Shown here piece by piece: positions 49,435 to 59,253 of a stretch of 64,000 bases of DNA. Source of the stretch: G963665215 sp963665215 (GTDB taxonomy: Bacteria; Chloroflexota; Dehalococcoidia; Lucifugimonadales; CAUZJF01). The notes beneath the pieces are model-generated. The model was not told where the DNA came from and searched no databases. It saw only the letters and a program-made list of their open reading frames with translations. The first letter of the stretch is position 1, and every line of letters starts with the position of its first letter. Location: positions 124,001 through 188,000 of the forward strand of contig CAXXWW010000011.1 of NCBI GenBank assembly GCA_963665215.2. The letters run 5' to 3'. The position numbers were made by a program, and so were the translations under genes.

Positions 49435-51151
49435 CCCGAATCCACCGAAGGACACCGATGGACGGCGTGAGGAAAGCGGAAGGGGGGTGAGGGAGCTACA
49501 GGGGAAATAGCCTGGGTTCCATTTGGGGTAGGGAGGTCGGCGGACGGCCTTCATCGCCGCACAGGGGCCCCTATGGCCGTCTGCGGGAGCTGCGATGCGC
49601 GGGATGGCGAGAGAATACGCAGCAGGGAACTCTCTCGGACCGGGCTGGCACGAGTCTGCGGGGATCTTCGGTTGTCCGGTGGGTGGGTCGGTCGCCGACG
49701 GTGCCGTCAGGCCGGGAGTGGAATGGCTCGCAGCCGGGCCAAGGCGCGGCTGAACTTCTCAGCCCAAGGCCAGCGATCCGGAAGATGCAGGGTCAACCGG
49801 CGTGCCGAGCGGGTGAGCCGTCCGGCCAGGGAGAAGAACCGCCGCCGGAGGGTCTTGGTGGTGGCTATCCGCTCTCCCAGACCGATCCGCGCCGTCCAGC
49901 GGGCCAGGTTGTGGGCCATCGTCTGGACGGCCAGCCAGGCGCCGTTGGCGGCGAAGCGGCCCGAGGGGAGATGGTTCAGCCCGACGCCGTACTTGAGGTC
50001 GCGTATGGCATTCTCGATCTCGGCGTGGCGGCGATGGTCAGCCTCCAGTTCGAGCAACTCCCCGTCCCGGTCGGTGATGAAGCCATGATAGCTGTATTTG
50101 GCGAAGAGGGCCAGTTGGGAACCGGGCGTCGGCTTCACCCGCCGGACGATGAGCCGTACCGGCGCGGCGTCCGCCTCGGCCTGGAAGGGGGTGCAGGTGG
50201 TCTCGGCCACATCGGCGGCGCCGTCCATCCAGTAAGGAATCGGCGTCCAGGCATCTTCGGGTATCGCCTCGATGAGATTGTGCAGGCTTTTGTGCTGGCG
50301 GATGGTGATGGAGAAGCGGACATCCATCTTGCGGCAGACGGATACCACGCCATGAGTGTAGAACCCGCTGTCGGCCCGTAGCGTGAGTCGTCCGTTGGCC
50401 CCGGCGTAGCGCACCCGTCCCACCGTCTCCCGCAGGAAGTGGGCGGCGCCGGGCGGTGTTGGCCCGGCCCTCGCGCAGCCGGGACATCAGCACGTCTCCG
50501 GTGCCGGCGGCGATGGCCAGCAGCGGGTGGTAGCCCCGCTTGCCGGTATAGCCGTGGTGGCGGGCGCCCTCCTTGGCCAGTCCGTAGGTCTCGCAGATGG
50601 TGGAGTCCAGGTCAATGGTCAGGGGCCCGTCGCCGGGTCCCGCCCCGGCCTGCCAAGCCCGGGCCAGCAACTCGCGGCTCACCCGGTCGAGTTGACGGAC
50701 GTGGCCCCACCGGAAGCTGCGCAGGAAGGTGCCCAGGGTGGATGGCGCCTTGACCGTGCCGCCCAGGGTGCAGGCCGTCCCCCCGGTGCGCAACACATCG
50801 GCGTCGTCAATGCAGTCGCCCCCAGCCAGCGCAGACGCCACCAGCGTCATCATCTTGTCGCTCGTGTTCGCCCGCCCCGGGGCATCGCCCAGGTCGAGGC
50901 GCTGCCGGACGAGTTCGGGCAGGCCGAGGTGCCGCGCCAGGGTGGCCGGAAGGAGCAGCCCGGCATTGGCCACCAAGCGGCGGTCGTCGAAGGTGATTTG
51001 GATCCGGTCGGGGTGGTTGCGTGGCAGCATCTACTGGGTGCTCCTTTTCCGGGGCCGTTTTTTTGCTACAAAACCATTATCCCAGAAGCACAGGAGCACC
51101 TTCTTGCCGCCTCAGGACGCTAACCCGACGCCCTCCTTCGGTGGATTCGGG
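49435..51151 (-). mobile_element. IS1380-family element, copy 5 (1717 bp), 2-bp deletion
   Basis: Ends intact. Flanks are TTAAG (left) and CTAAG (right), one mismatch, so either a mutated duplication or a recombined copy. The left flank is IS1202/IS3-type sequence and the right flank a different IS1380-lineage gene. Confidence 0.93.
49707..51030 (-). pseudogene. IS1380 transposase (copy 5), frameshifted
   Basis: A 2-bp deletion near 50450 (GCCGGGCGG where other copies have GCCGCGGGCGG) shifts the frame after about residue 193, between the first and second catalytic acids. Confidence 0.9.
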
Positions 51152-51156
51152 CTAAG

Positions 51157-51362
51157 CCAGCAAGTCGAAGCTCGTGTTCCAAGTGTAGTTCGGCCCTGCT
51201 CTCTTGCAGACAGGCGGTTGCTGTCTCCGTCAGTCCCAGGGCATCATCCAACTCGCGGCAGGCTAGGAGTCCCGCGTCCGAGGTTATAGTGGAGCCGTGG
51301 AATTCCAGGCGTAGGCGGCGGTCAAAACGGAGCGTGGTGCGGCTGTCGGTGCTTTCACCCAT
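51157..51362 (-). pseudogene. N-terminus of a different IS1380-lineage transposase
   Basis: From ATG 51362: RLEFHGSTITSDAGLLACRE, then LDDALGLTETA. It matches the start of IS1380 transposases but is divergent from the resident copies. It is cut at 51156 by copy 5; the remainder is absent. Confidence 0.75.
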
Positions 51363-51481
51363 TGGGTGCCTCCGGCGAGATTGCGATATCCAGAACTAAC
51401 ATTCGCTATCTCGGCCAGGCTACCACACTTACCAGCTATGATGCTCACGTATGCGGCTCAAATGCGTGGCCTTCTTGCCGA

Positions 51482-53071
51482 TCACGACACGCCCACGGGG
51501 CTCATCTGGGAAATGTGGGCTTGGTAGACTCCCTCAGTTTCCCGGAGTGCCTGCGCCAAATAGGCAAAGGCGAACTCCATGCGGTTTCTGCCCGGCAACG
51601 ACACCCCCTCAGCCCTTCGAATCTTTTCGAAGAAGACTTGTTGCTGGTTGTCTGTCTTCATGTCGTCCTGTTTTGGGCTAGGAAAGGGGTATTCCTCGAG
51701 AATACTCTCTATAGCGCTATCTGTTGCACCTATATTCTGAAGAGCTTTGTGAACCACCGCCTTATCCCAGAGATAGTTTTCTATCTCGCGGCGCCGCAAG
51801 ACTCGTATGCCTTCGATGATCTTTTGATCTCGAGTTGGATCGGGCATGTCGTCTCGGTCGATCAGTCGCCAGACTCTAACATTCGGAACTACGGCCTCTA
51901 GGACAGGGATTACATCGCCCTTTTCGACTGTGCTCGCACTTCCACGGGCGACGAACAAAGTATCAGGATAATCTTCCTCGAAGATTCTACTGTAAAGTTT
52001 CGCGTCGGTGGCCTTGCTTCCCTCGCAAAGAACTATCCGATCTGGTGCCACCAGTCCCGCAAGATCGTCTTGCAACACATCGTACATTTTGAGAAAGAAG
52101 CTTCGATTGGGTTTAGTGGGCGTTAGATTCACCGTCTCATCGAAGTTATGACCTGAGAAGTCCAAAAAGGCCACGTTGTTCTGGCCACTACTTAGTTCTA
52201 CGGCCTTCCGAACAAACCCAGTGGAGTGCGTAGCTATCCACAGTTGGCACGCATCCGGGATCAGGTCTAGCATTGCCTGAAGAAGTCGACCGTGAACCCC
52301 CGATGCGACATGGGACTCTGGTTCATCTATGCAATAAACGGCATCTGGGTACTCTCTCCGCTTAACGAAGATGTCGAGAAGTAGGTCGAACGCTGCTTTC
52401 TCACCGCCTGACAGATTCTTGTAGTGAAAATCGTCAATAGTACCTTTTCTGAACCGGAAGGTGCCAGAGTCGATACCTGCTCCCAGATCCTGAAGGCTAA
52501 GGAGTGGATCGTCGAACAATTTCGCTAGTGCAAGTGTTATTTCTCCGAGAGTATCCTTGCGAAAGTGGCCTAAAGACTTGCCTGCCGGTTCGCTCTTGAG
52601 GGCCCGGTGCAACGCACTGCGGCCAAGTCTATTGAAATTGTCTGATACAGCTTGATCTTGATCGATGATGCGCTGGAAGCGAAGGGACTCGTTGGCAGGT
52701 TTGACTGGGCCTAGGTTAGTGTTTGAGAAGTCTGCTTCATGTCGATAGGGAGAGCGAACGGTGAATGCCTTAGACCAGTCCTGCACTTCAGTGTCGGTGT
52801 CGATGTCAATCGTATTTGCCACCTGTCTGGTATTGGAGAGGTTGGCGGTTTCGTTTTCCACTTTGAGAAGATAGCCCCCGAAAATGCCGTCGCTCAGCGC
52901 CCAATTGTTTCTCGATGAGTGGGATTTGAGCAGGAATGCGTCAAAGACTGAAGACTTTCCTGAGCCGTTGGGTCCCACCAGAACCACTAGGCGAGCTGAC
53001 TGTGGAATGTCAGTGATGCGAAGATCTGTAAAGCGCTTATAATTCCTCAGATGAACCCGTGTAATCCGCAT
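51482..53071 (-). CDS. OLD-like ATP-dependent nuclease (AAA ATPase + TOPRIM)
   Basis: 529 residues. Walker A GPNGSGKSS (33-41), ABC-type signature LSGGEKAAFD, Walker B YCIDEPESH and ATHSTGFV switch region. The C-terminal third is TOPRIM-like: VLCEGSKATDAKLY, WRLIDRDDMPD and RRREIENYLW. OLD-family nucleases cut DNA in an ATP-regulated way and are common in phage defence (also retron effectors and GajA). No UvrD-like partner is present, so not Gabija. Adjacent to the Crp-like gene and the CBASS operon. Confidence 0.85.
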   Translation of the reverse strand: MRITRVHLRNYKRFTDLRITDIPQSARLVVLVGPNGSGKSSVFDAFLLKSHSSRNNWALSDGIFGGYLLKVENETANLSNTRQVANTIDIDTDTEVQDWSKAFTVRSPYRHEADFSNTNLGPVKPANESLRFQRIIDQDQAVSDNFNRLGRSALHRALKSEPAGKSLGHFRKDTLGEITLALAKLFDDPLLSLQDLGAGIDSGTFRFRKGTIDDFHYKNLSGGEKAAFDLLLDIFVKRREYPDAVYCIDEPESHVASGVHGRLLQAMLDLIPDACQLWIATHSTGFVRKAVELSSGQNNVAFLDFSGHNFDETVNLTPTKPNRSFFLKMYDVLQDDLAGLVAPDRIVLCEGSKATDAKLYSRIFEEDYPDTLFVARGSASTVEKGDVIPVLEAVVPNVRVWRLIDRDDMPDPTRDQKIIEGIRVLRRREIENYLWDKAVVHKALQNIGATDSAIESILEEYPFPSPKQDDMKTDNQQQVFFEKIRRAEGVSLPGRNRMEFAFAYLAQALRETEGVYQAHISQMSPVGVS

Positions 53072-53123
53072 TTGTCTCCTTGATGGGAGGATTGATGATT
53101 GAAGTCATGCAATGATCTGCACT

Positions 53124-53867
53124 CTATCGAATTAGTGGACGGATTTGCTTCCCTCGAACCTCCCTGAGGGCATAGTCCTTCAACCGTCCAACGTCCGGCA
53201 CTCGGATCAGGCCCGTGAACCTATCACTCTTGTTGCCGGACCGAATCAGTTCGATAGAGGTCAGTTTCGAAATCCCGCCGGCGACGGCCGATCGCGACAT
53301 GACTGTGAGGCGAACGATGTCTCGCTGGCGCACGGCGATCTCCCGCTCAAGGCCGTAATCCTCTCCAGCAAGGGCTAGGCGGGAGATCAAAGCAGCTGCA
53401 ACCCTATGCGCCGGACTCCCATTGGTCGCGAGTGAGATCCAATAGTAGCGTGACATACGCCTCAGCAATACAACATGCATCTTGGCGCGTATCTGTGGAA
53501 TCCTTTCAACGGTGAGTCTCATTGTGTCGATGGGGATGGCCACAACGATCGCCTGCGTTGCGGCGGAATAGGAGGCCACCCAGCGCTCCGCGCCCATCAT
53601 GAATTCGTGATCCCCTATGAGGAAAGGAGCAGACAACTCCGAGTAGGGATACTGCCAAGGCACGATCATGCCGTGTTGGACGAAGTACAGGTGACTGAAA
53701 GGCTCTCCCGACTGAATGAGTGCCACATCAGCCGACGGCTCAACGAATTGCATCTCCAGTGGTTCCGGGCCTTTGGATAGCACGTTTTCAAGCTCGCCAG
53801 CATCGACAGACTCAAATGCTTGACACCGAGCTAGCGCCTGGGCGAAACCGGCGATTTCAATAGCCAT
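53124..53867 (-). CDS. Crp/Fnr-like transcription regulator
   Basis: 247 residues. A cNMP-binding beta barrel (about 15-125, with DVALIQSGEPFSHLYFVQHG) and a Crp-type winged helix (VRQRDIVRLTVMSRSAVAGG). The usual phosphate-binding cassette (GELA…RSA) is not conserved, so the ligand may not be cAMP. It diverges from the CBASS operon with 154 bp between them and may control it. This is a rare partner for CBASS, so a link is only inferred. Confidence 0.82.
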   Translation of the reverse strand: MAIEIAGFAQALARCQAFESVDAGELENVLSKGPEPLEMQFVEPSADVALIQSGEPFSHLYFVQHGMIVPWQYPYSELSAPFLIGDHEFMMGAERWVASYSAATQAIVVAIPIDTMRLTVERIPQIRAKMHVVLLRRMSRYYWISLATNGSPAHRVAAALISRLALAGEDYGLEREIAVRQRDIVRLTVMSRSAVAGGISKLTSIELIRSGNKSDRFTGLIRVPDVGRLKDYALREVRGKQIRPLIR

Positions 53868-53940
53868 TACAGTTCACGTCCAATCATGCTGCCTCCATAG
53901 TAGCACACAGGAAGGCAAAGGCAAAGGAGCTTGGCACATA

Positions 53941-53969
53941 TTGACTTTGTTCTTTGGACGACATATTCT
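53941..53969 (+). promoter_or_regulatory. Likely promoter of the CBASS operon
   Basis: TTGACT (53941-53946), 17-bp spacer and TATTCT (53964-53969). Transcription would begin near 53977, giving an about 45-nt leader before ATG 54022. Confidence 0.6.
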
Positions 53970-54021
53970 AATGCTGTAGCGACACGTAGCTTGATGGGCC
54001 GCTCTTTATAGGCAGGAAAAG

Positions 54022-54567
54022 ATGGCTAATGTGCTTCCAAGAAATGTGGAGAACGGCTCCGACCTCGTATCCTCGCGGGGGCCGGTCTTCCTGTCGTACC
54101 GACACAGTGATGGCGCGGAGCTCGCGATGGACCTGGCGTGGGCACTCAGGTCTGCAGGCGTTCCCGTATGGCACGACAGGAGCGATCTGCCTCCTGGAGA
54201 CACGGAGCGTCGACTAGAAGAGGCGATGCAGTCCGGGCTATCGGGTGCCGTGTTGGTCGTGACCCCAGATATCGGAGCATCAACCGTAATCAGGGACACA
54301 GAACTCCCGCAACTGCTCGCCTTGGAGGCTGAAGGAGCTTTCACACTCTCAATCGCATCGACCATCGAGAACGAAGCTGGGGACTTGGACTATAGCGCGC
54401 CCGACCGCCTTCTATCTTTGCCTATCAAAACCCTACAGAGACTGCGCCAGGACGCGGTACTGACTCCGAAGAACATCGCCGACATCGCCCGCAGTCACTG
54501 TCGCCGTAGGATGGAGGCGCTTCGGAGAGATATTGAGGCGGTCGGACAAGTCATGATTCCCTCGTAA
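54022..54567 (+). pseudogene. CBASS effector, TIR half of a split TIR-SAVED protein
   Basis: The TIR domain (about 20-130) is complete: PVFLSYRHSDGAELAMDLAW, VPVWHDRSDLPPGDTERRLE and AVLVVTPDIGASTV. By alignment with SARM1-type TIRs, E62 is the likely NAD+-cleaving Glu. The last in-frame genuine codon is at 54554; the stop comes from a MITE. Removing the MITE and one 7-bp repeat joins 54022-54554 to 54723-55524 as 445 codons with no stop. In TIR-SAVED effectors, cyclic oligonucleotide binding makes the TIR part assemble and destroy NAD+, stopping phage spread. Alone, this TIR half has lost its sensor. Confidence 0.9.
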
Positions 54568-54715
54568 AAACCCGTTTTGAGGAAGTTCCAGCGATTTAGC
54601 ACATCTGCGCGCTACCGTATGTTGGGGTAGTGTGCGGAACAGAGACTGTATATTGTACCCAGGTGTGGGTACGTTTGTTCTAATTCAACCTACACAGACT
54701 TTTTACGAGAGAATC
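54555..54715 (+). mobile_element. MITE, copy 2 (161 bp), inside the TIR-SAVED gene
   Basis: Same inverted ends as copy 1 and an exact 7-bp duplication AAGTCAT (54548-54554, 54716-54722). Its first bases (GATTCCCTCGTAA) supply the TAA that ends the TIR half. Confidence 0.95.
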
Positions 54716-54783
54716 AAGTCATAGATATCAACCTGCAAACGCGCATCACACCATCGGCAGGCAGTCTGCGCGGAGACCTGGTC

Positions 54784-55524
54784 GTGCGCTTGCGACCTTC
54801 TATGACTGCCGATCGTCGACCACATCGGCAGGGCTTGGAGGATCTGCAGTTGTTTCTCGGTGATCCCCCACATCTGCTGGACATCGCGGGTGCGAGGCAT
54901 GGGAGGGTCAGTGGAGGGGCACACCTGTCCGTTGCATTCGCTCTCGGCTCTGCGCTGCCCACACCGCTCTTTGGGCGTGTAGAGGTGGTCGACACAGCTG
55001 AGCATTCGTGGACACTGTCAGATAACGCTCCCGCGCCAGCAAGGTCGACACGATTGCTGGAGATAATAGATCGCTCACCACATGAAGCAATTTCCGGCGA
55101 GGCACTCGTCTATGTCGATCTGCTGCCAACCCGGAGCGACCTCGCCTTTGACCGACTCCTCGAAGCCTACCCTGGTCGGCTAGCTAGTGTGTTCCACATC
55201 CGAACAGCGGCTGAAGGGAACCTGCGCCCGGGGGACGCCAGCCAAATCGTGGCGGAGGCGTCCCATGCGATACGGCAGGCAGCGTTACGCTCGGAGGCGT
55301 CCGAGGTGCAATTGCTCCTTCGCTGCCCATGGACAGTGGCCCTGCTCCTCGGTCGCACACTGAATACCATCCGCCTGAACCTGTACGAGTGGGAAGATGG
55401 TCCGGATGACTGCGGGAATCCCGTACCACCACGCTACCTGCCGAGCCTGGTCGTGCGCTCTGGTGCAGGTGGAAGTTCAATTGAGAAAGTAGTCTTGCCA
55501 ACTCGTCAAGAAGCGGTGGCCTAA
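54784..55524 (+). CDS. CBASS effector, SAVED half (3' part of split TIR-SAVED)
   Basis: First usable start is GTG 54784; the original frame is open from 54723. It shows SAVED features: HLSVAFALGSALPTPLFGRV, ALVYVDLLPTRSDLAFDRLL, EVQLLLRCPWTVALLLGRTL and YEWEDGPDDCG. SAVED binds cyclic tri- or dinucleotides made by the CD-NTase. Without a fused TIR it could bind signal but not act, unless it still pairs with the separate TIR half. No strong ribosome site precedes it. Confidence 0.88.
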   Translation: MRLRPSMTADRRPHRQGLEDLQLFLGDPPHLLDIAGARHGRVSGGAHLSVAFALGSALPTPLFGRVEVVDTAEHSWTLSDNAPAPARSTRLLEIIDRSPHEAISGEALVYVDLLPTRSDLAFDRLLEAYPGRLASVFHIRTAAEGNLRPGDASQIVAEASHAIRQAALRSEASEVQLLLRCPWTVALLLGRTLNTIRLNLYEWEDGPDDCGNPVPPRYLPSLVVRSGAGGSSIEKVVLPTRQEAVA

Positions 55525-55543
55525 AATCATAGAGGGGGACGTG

Positions 55544-56611
55544 ATGCCCAACATGCGGAAGCAATTCGAGCAGGCGCTCACAAACATTGAAATCAATGGA
55601 GAGAAGCGGAAGCGTGCCATAGACGCCCACACTGAAATCCGAGAACTGCTACAACAGGACAAGCAACTGAAGGATTGGGGCATCGCACCGCTTCTGATTG
55701 GCTCCTACGGCCGAGATACCGGTATCTATCCAGGCAAGGATGTGGATGTCTTCCTTCGCTTCACTAAGCTGGATACCAGCGCAGAGCCAAGAGCGGTGTT
55801 TGATGCTGTCTGGCGAGTAATCGTCCAGAAGTACGGTCAAGTCGGGCAGGGAGGCGGACGGGCACAACAGCAGGCGAGGAGTGTCAAGGTCCTGTTCCCT
55901 GATCGTGATCGCGCTTCGGGAGGAGATTTTTCTGTCGACGCGGTCCCGGCGGTGCGCAAGGGTGAACTGTGGGCAATTCCAACCAAGGACCAGAATCGGT
56001 GGGTAGAGGGCGAGGGTCGTTGGGTAACCACTGGCGCCGTGCGCTTCGGGGAGCTTTCCGAGGATCTGAATCAGTCGGTCTCCAGTCCGAAGGTCGGGGA
56101 ACGGCACGCCTATAAGCCGATTGTCAAGCTCATACGCCAGACTAGAGAGACTCACCTCGGAGACAAGCGGCCTGGAGGGCTTTACCTTGAGTTCGTCACA
56201 TTTGAGGCATGGCGATCCAGACTGGTTTCCGGAAGTGAATGGGATGTGCTCTTGACGGGGACGCTCAAGTGCATTGCCGACCGCTTTGCTCGAGCGGGAG
56301 TCGAACCTCTGCAGGACCCCGTGCTCCGTACCCCTGTAGATCCACCGTTGTCCGCAGGGCAGATCAAGCAGGCTGCGGACATCTTTGGGAAACTGGCGGC
56401 TGCGGCAAACCGAGCTCTGCTTATGAACGACACCGACGCTGCCACCGAATGGCGCAAGATCCTCGGCGGCAATGTTCGAGCCAATCCGGTCCTCCCTTAT
56501 CCTCCGACTACGGGAGGGCGTATGGGTAGCACTGTTGCCGCATCCGGAGCTGGTGCAGCTAGTGGGACCGGCGCAACAACTCGGCGGAATGAGGCCCACC
56601 GATTCGGATAG
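55544..56611 (+). CDS. CBASS CD-NTase (cGAS/DncV-like nucleotidyltransferase)
   Basis: 355 residues from ATG 55544 (GAGGGGG 5 nt upstream; GTG 55541 also possible). Nucleotidyltransferase signature LIGSYGRDTGIYPGKDVDVF with GSYGRDT (53-59), catalytic D66 and D68, and third acid D132 (FSVDAVPAV). Makes a cyclic oligonucleotide when phage is sensed, to activate SAVED. The C-terminus is a Gly/Ala/Ser-rich flexible tail ending RFG; a C-terminal Gly is what Cap2 conjugates in type II CBASS, so this fits the next gene. Frame and motifs are intact. Confidence 0.92.
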   Translation: MPNMRKQFEQALTNIEINGEKRKRAIDAHTEIRELLQQDKQLKDWGIAPLLIGSYGRDTGIYPGKDVDVFLRFTKLDTSAEPRAVFDAVWRVIVQKYGQVGQGGGRAQQQARSVKVLFPDRDRASGGDFSVDAVPAVRKGELWAIPTKDQNRWVEGEGRWVTTGAVRFGELSEDLNQSVSSPKVGERHAYKPIVKLIRQTRETHLGDKRPGGLYLEFVTFEAWRSRLVSGSEWDVLLTGTLKCIADRFARAGVEPLQDPVLRTPVDPPLSAGQIKQAADIFGKLAAAANRALLMNDTDAATEWRKILGGNVRANPVLPYPPTTGGRMGSTVAASGAGAASGTGATTRRNEAHRFG

Positions 56612-56616
56612 ACGAG

Positions 56617-58177
56617 ATGGAACAGGAATCCTTCGACATCGCCTCGCTGGAAAGGTTCCGAGCCGACCTCGTTGCGTCAGGATTCGAGCCCGTCCCTAGC
56701 ACTGAACGCCGCGTGTGGCGAGGCCCCATCCACCCCGCGTTTGACGGACTCACAGATGCGCGCACTATGGAGATAGTCTTCGACCCCGGGTGGCCGTATC
56801 GGCCCCCGCGTGTCTACGTGCAGGGTCTCAATACCAACCACTCCACGTTAAACGGCTTCGTCTGCCTTTGGCGGGAGGGCGACGCAAGTCTGCAATGGGA
56901 AACAGTAGGTGGCTTATTCGACCGTATTGAAGACTGGTGTGAGCGCGCTAGGAACGGCTGGCAGGAAGATGATCTGCCATTTGACGCCTACTTGAACTTC
57001 AAGAAGAAGTGGCCGCTGATGGCGACGTTCGATTTTGAGTCGTTGCTGACGAGCATCGGTAGCTGGGGAGACATGAATGGAGTCCTGGCGAACCCGAACT
57101 TGCTGAGTCTTCGGCCAGGACCAGCAACTGGACCTCGAGACCTCCGTGGACTCTGGTTTCGGGTCGGCCAGCTTCTGGCACCTCCGCCGCGCAATCTCTC
57201 CGAGCTGCCGCAACATCTCAAGAGGTCGCAGCGGAAAGGCTTGGAGAAAGCGCTCTCGCGGCGTCGCTCGACCGGAGGCCCGCAGACACTTGGCGGTGTG
57301 GACGTCATTCTATTCGCCTGGCAAAGGCGGGAGCGGACGGACCTGCTCATTTTGGCTCTAGCCGGAACAGGAGACGACATGGACGCAGCAGCACTGGTGG
57401 CAGAACCTAATGACGAGCGAACCCTCAGGCTCCGAGCTGGACCGGACGCGGACTTACTCGGAGGGCGCAGGGTTGTCTTGTTTGGGGTCGGCGCGTTGGG
57501 CGGGCATGTAGCTTTAACGCTTGCCGAGAGCGGCATCGAACACTTGAGAATTGTGGATAGTGACCTCCTGTCCCCGGGGAACGTCGTTCGACATGTCGCG
57601 GGCCATGATCAGGTTGGAGGTCGGAAAGCGAGCGCTGTACAGAGCGTCATAAGAGACCACGCACCATGGACTGAGGTGGACTCCATAGCGACGTCCGTGA
57701 ACCCGGGAGGCCGCCAAGAGATCGCCCAGCTCGTTGAAGACGTCGACGTCGTAATTGACGCCTCCGGCAACGATGCATTTGTGTATCCCGTCGCCCAGGT
57801 CGCGGAAGAGCTTGGCACAGCCTCTCGTCTCTGGTGCGCTGCTTCGAGGTGGTTTCATTGGCCGGGTTCAGCGGAAGGCACTGGAATCCGACGCTCCAAT
57901 TGATGACCGGCCTGACTCTTCCGATTACCCGGTTGTTCCGCGTGGCGACCCCAGTTTCGATCTTGCTGAGCCCGATCTCGGTTGCTCTGCGCCTGTAAAC
58001 AACGCCCCGCCCTCCTCTGTTCTAGCGTGTGCGTCACTGATTGCCCAAGCCGCAATCGACGTCCTGACAGGGCGATTCGAATTTGAGGACGAGGCCATTG
58101 ATGTCTACAGGCCTCTACTGGAGCCACCGTTCGATCGAGTTGGACGTTATCGACGCCCAGTCCTGAAGCCAACGTAG
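56617..58177 (+). pseudogene. CBASS Cap2 (E2-E1 conjugation enzyme), frameshifted
   Basis: Starts 5 nt after the CD-NTase stop. An E2-like N-terminus (about 1-120: IVFDPGWPYRPPRVYV, catalytic-type C83 in LNGFVCLW) is followed by an E1/ThiF adenylation domain (VVLFGVGALGGHVALTLAES, 286-305). Near 57838 one extra base moves the rest (RGGFIGRVQRKALESDAP, DLGCSAPVNNAPPSSVLACA) to the +1 frame; the first frame stops at 57903. Cap2 attaches the CD-NTase C-terminus to targets and boosts signalling. The homologous remnant at 40668-40993 reads through this region in one frame, so the shift here is a real mutation or a sequence error. Confidence 0.9.
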
Positions 58178-58251
58178 CCGGTCAGTTACTTCCGACTGCG
58201 TAACGGTTTTCCAGTCCACCGGTGGCGAGCACCGATGCTTGGAGGAGTTCC

Positions 58252-59253
58252 GTGAGCAATACAGGGGGAGAGCATACGATTGAAGTTCCGGGGGTACCTG
58301 TTAAGTTGCAATCCCTTGCAAAGAGGGACATCGGCATGCTGGTGAAGGCAGTAGCAGGAGCCGCTAAAGCACAGGGGCTACCGTTCCTCCTCGATAGGGT
58401 CCGTGTAACCGATTGCTTTGAAGATGATGTGAACCGGTTGGTTGATGAGCGATCAGGTCATGCAGCATATGTCGCTGCCCGAAGGAATGCGCACGCAATT
58501 GGTAAGACCCTTTGGACCCGCTCCCAGCAAGGAGAGCTGAGCTTTGCAGTAATCATTGATGCGAAACAGATAGGTTCGTGGGGACTTGATAATCCGCGGT
58601 GTTTGACCACAGTGCTCCACGAGATGATCCACGTGCTCTACGAGGAGCGCCACCTGCATAGGCTGGGAGAGGAAGAATACGTTGCCGATCCTGACACTAG
58701 GGAGCGATTGCTGGACGCCTGTGCCACGTTGCTTCTGGATGAGTTTGATGTGGACCGCCGTGTAGACGCTTTGGTGGGAGTGCTAGCTAAGAAGGAGGAC
58801 GGACAGCCGTGGTCTCTAGCTGAGATGGATGAGGCTCAGGGCGTAGATTGGGTGCAGGGGCTGCTGGACGGGCTTCAGGAGATGCCAGGGTTCATAGAAG
58901 AAAAGGTGTCGCGGTTTCGGACGAGGCAAATGGGAATCGACGACCTCTCCATCGCGGTTATTCCCTACTTGAAAGACTTGCTTAAACTGTTGAGCCATAC
59001 CGCTTCGAGGTACATGGGTACCGAGCGTTGGCCAAACATTGTAGAGCAGATCAAGAGGACGGACGCTGCTCACCGTTTCTTTAAGGGACACATAGATACA
59101 ATCCTAATGCAGCTCGATGATCCTGAGTTGCCATTCCAAGAGTCCGTTCAGATCACTGCGCACGCCGTAGAAGGGATTTTCCGCAACTGTGGCCTAAGCT
59201 TTCAGACAGTTCCTGAAGGGGTTTACATTTCCGTCAACGCACCGTCGTGGTAG
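58252..59253 (+). CDS. CBASS-linked protein with HExxH metallopeptidase motif
   Basis: 333 residues from GTG 58252 (GGAGGAG 4 nt upstream; an earlier GTG 58222 lacks a site). H-E-M-I-H at 123-127 (TVLHEMIHVLYEERH) looks like a zinc-peptidase helix. The rest is helical and not recognised. The gene follows Cap2 after 74 bp on the same strand. Type II CBASS usually ends with Cap3, a JAMM/JAB peptidase that reverses conjugation; I see no JAB motif here, so this may be a substitute deconjugase or an unrelated cargo gene. No membrane segment or signal peptide. Confidence 0.8.
   Translation: MSNTGGEHTIEVPGVPVKLQSLAKRDIGMLVKAVAGAAKAQGLPFLLDRVRVTDCFEDDVNRLVDERSGHAAYVAARRNAHAIGKTLWTRSQQGELSFAVIIDAKQIGSWGLDNPRCLTTVLHEMIHVLYEERHLHRLGEEEYVADPDTRERLLDACATLLLDEFDVDRRVDALVGVLAKKEDGQPWSLAEMDEAQGVDWVQGLLDGLQEMPGFIEEKVSRFRTRQMGIDDLSIAVIPYLKDLLKLLSHTASRYMGTERWPNIVEQIKRTDAAHRFFKGHIDTILMQLDDPELPFQESVQITAHAVEGIFRNCGLSFQTVPEGVYISVNAPSW

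Noticed and set aside
51482..53071. Gabija (GajA) assignment for the OLD-like gene
   Set aside because: No UvrD-like helicase (GajB) is adjacent; the neighbour is a Crp-like regulator.
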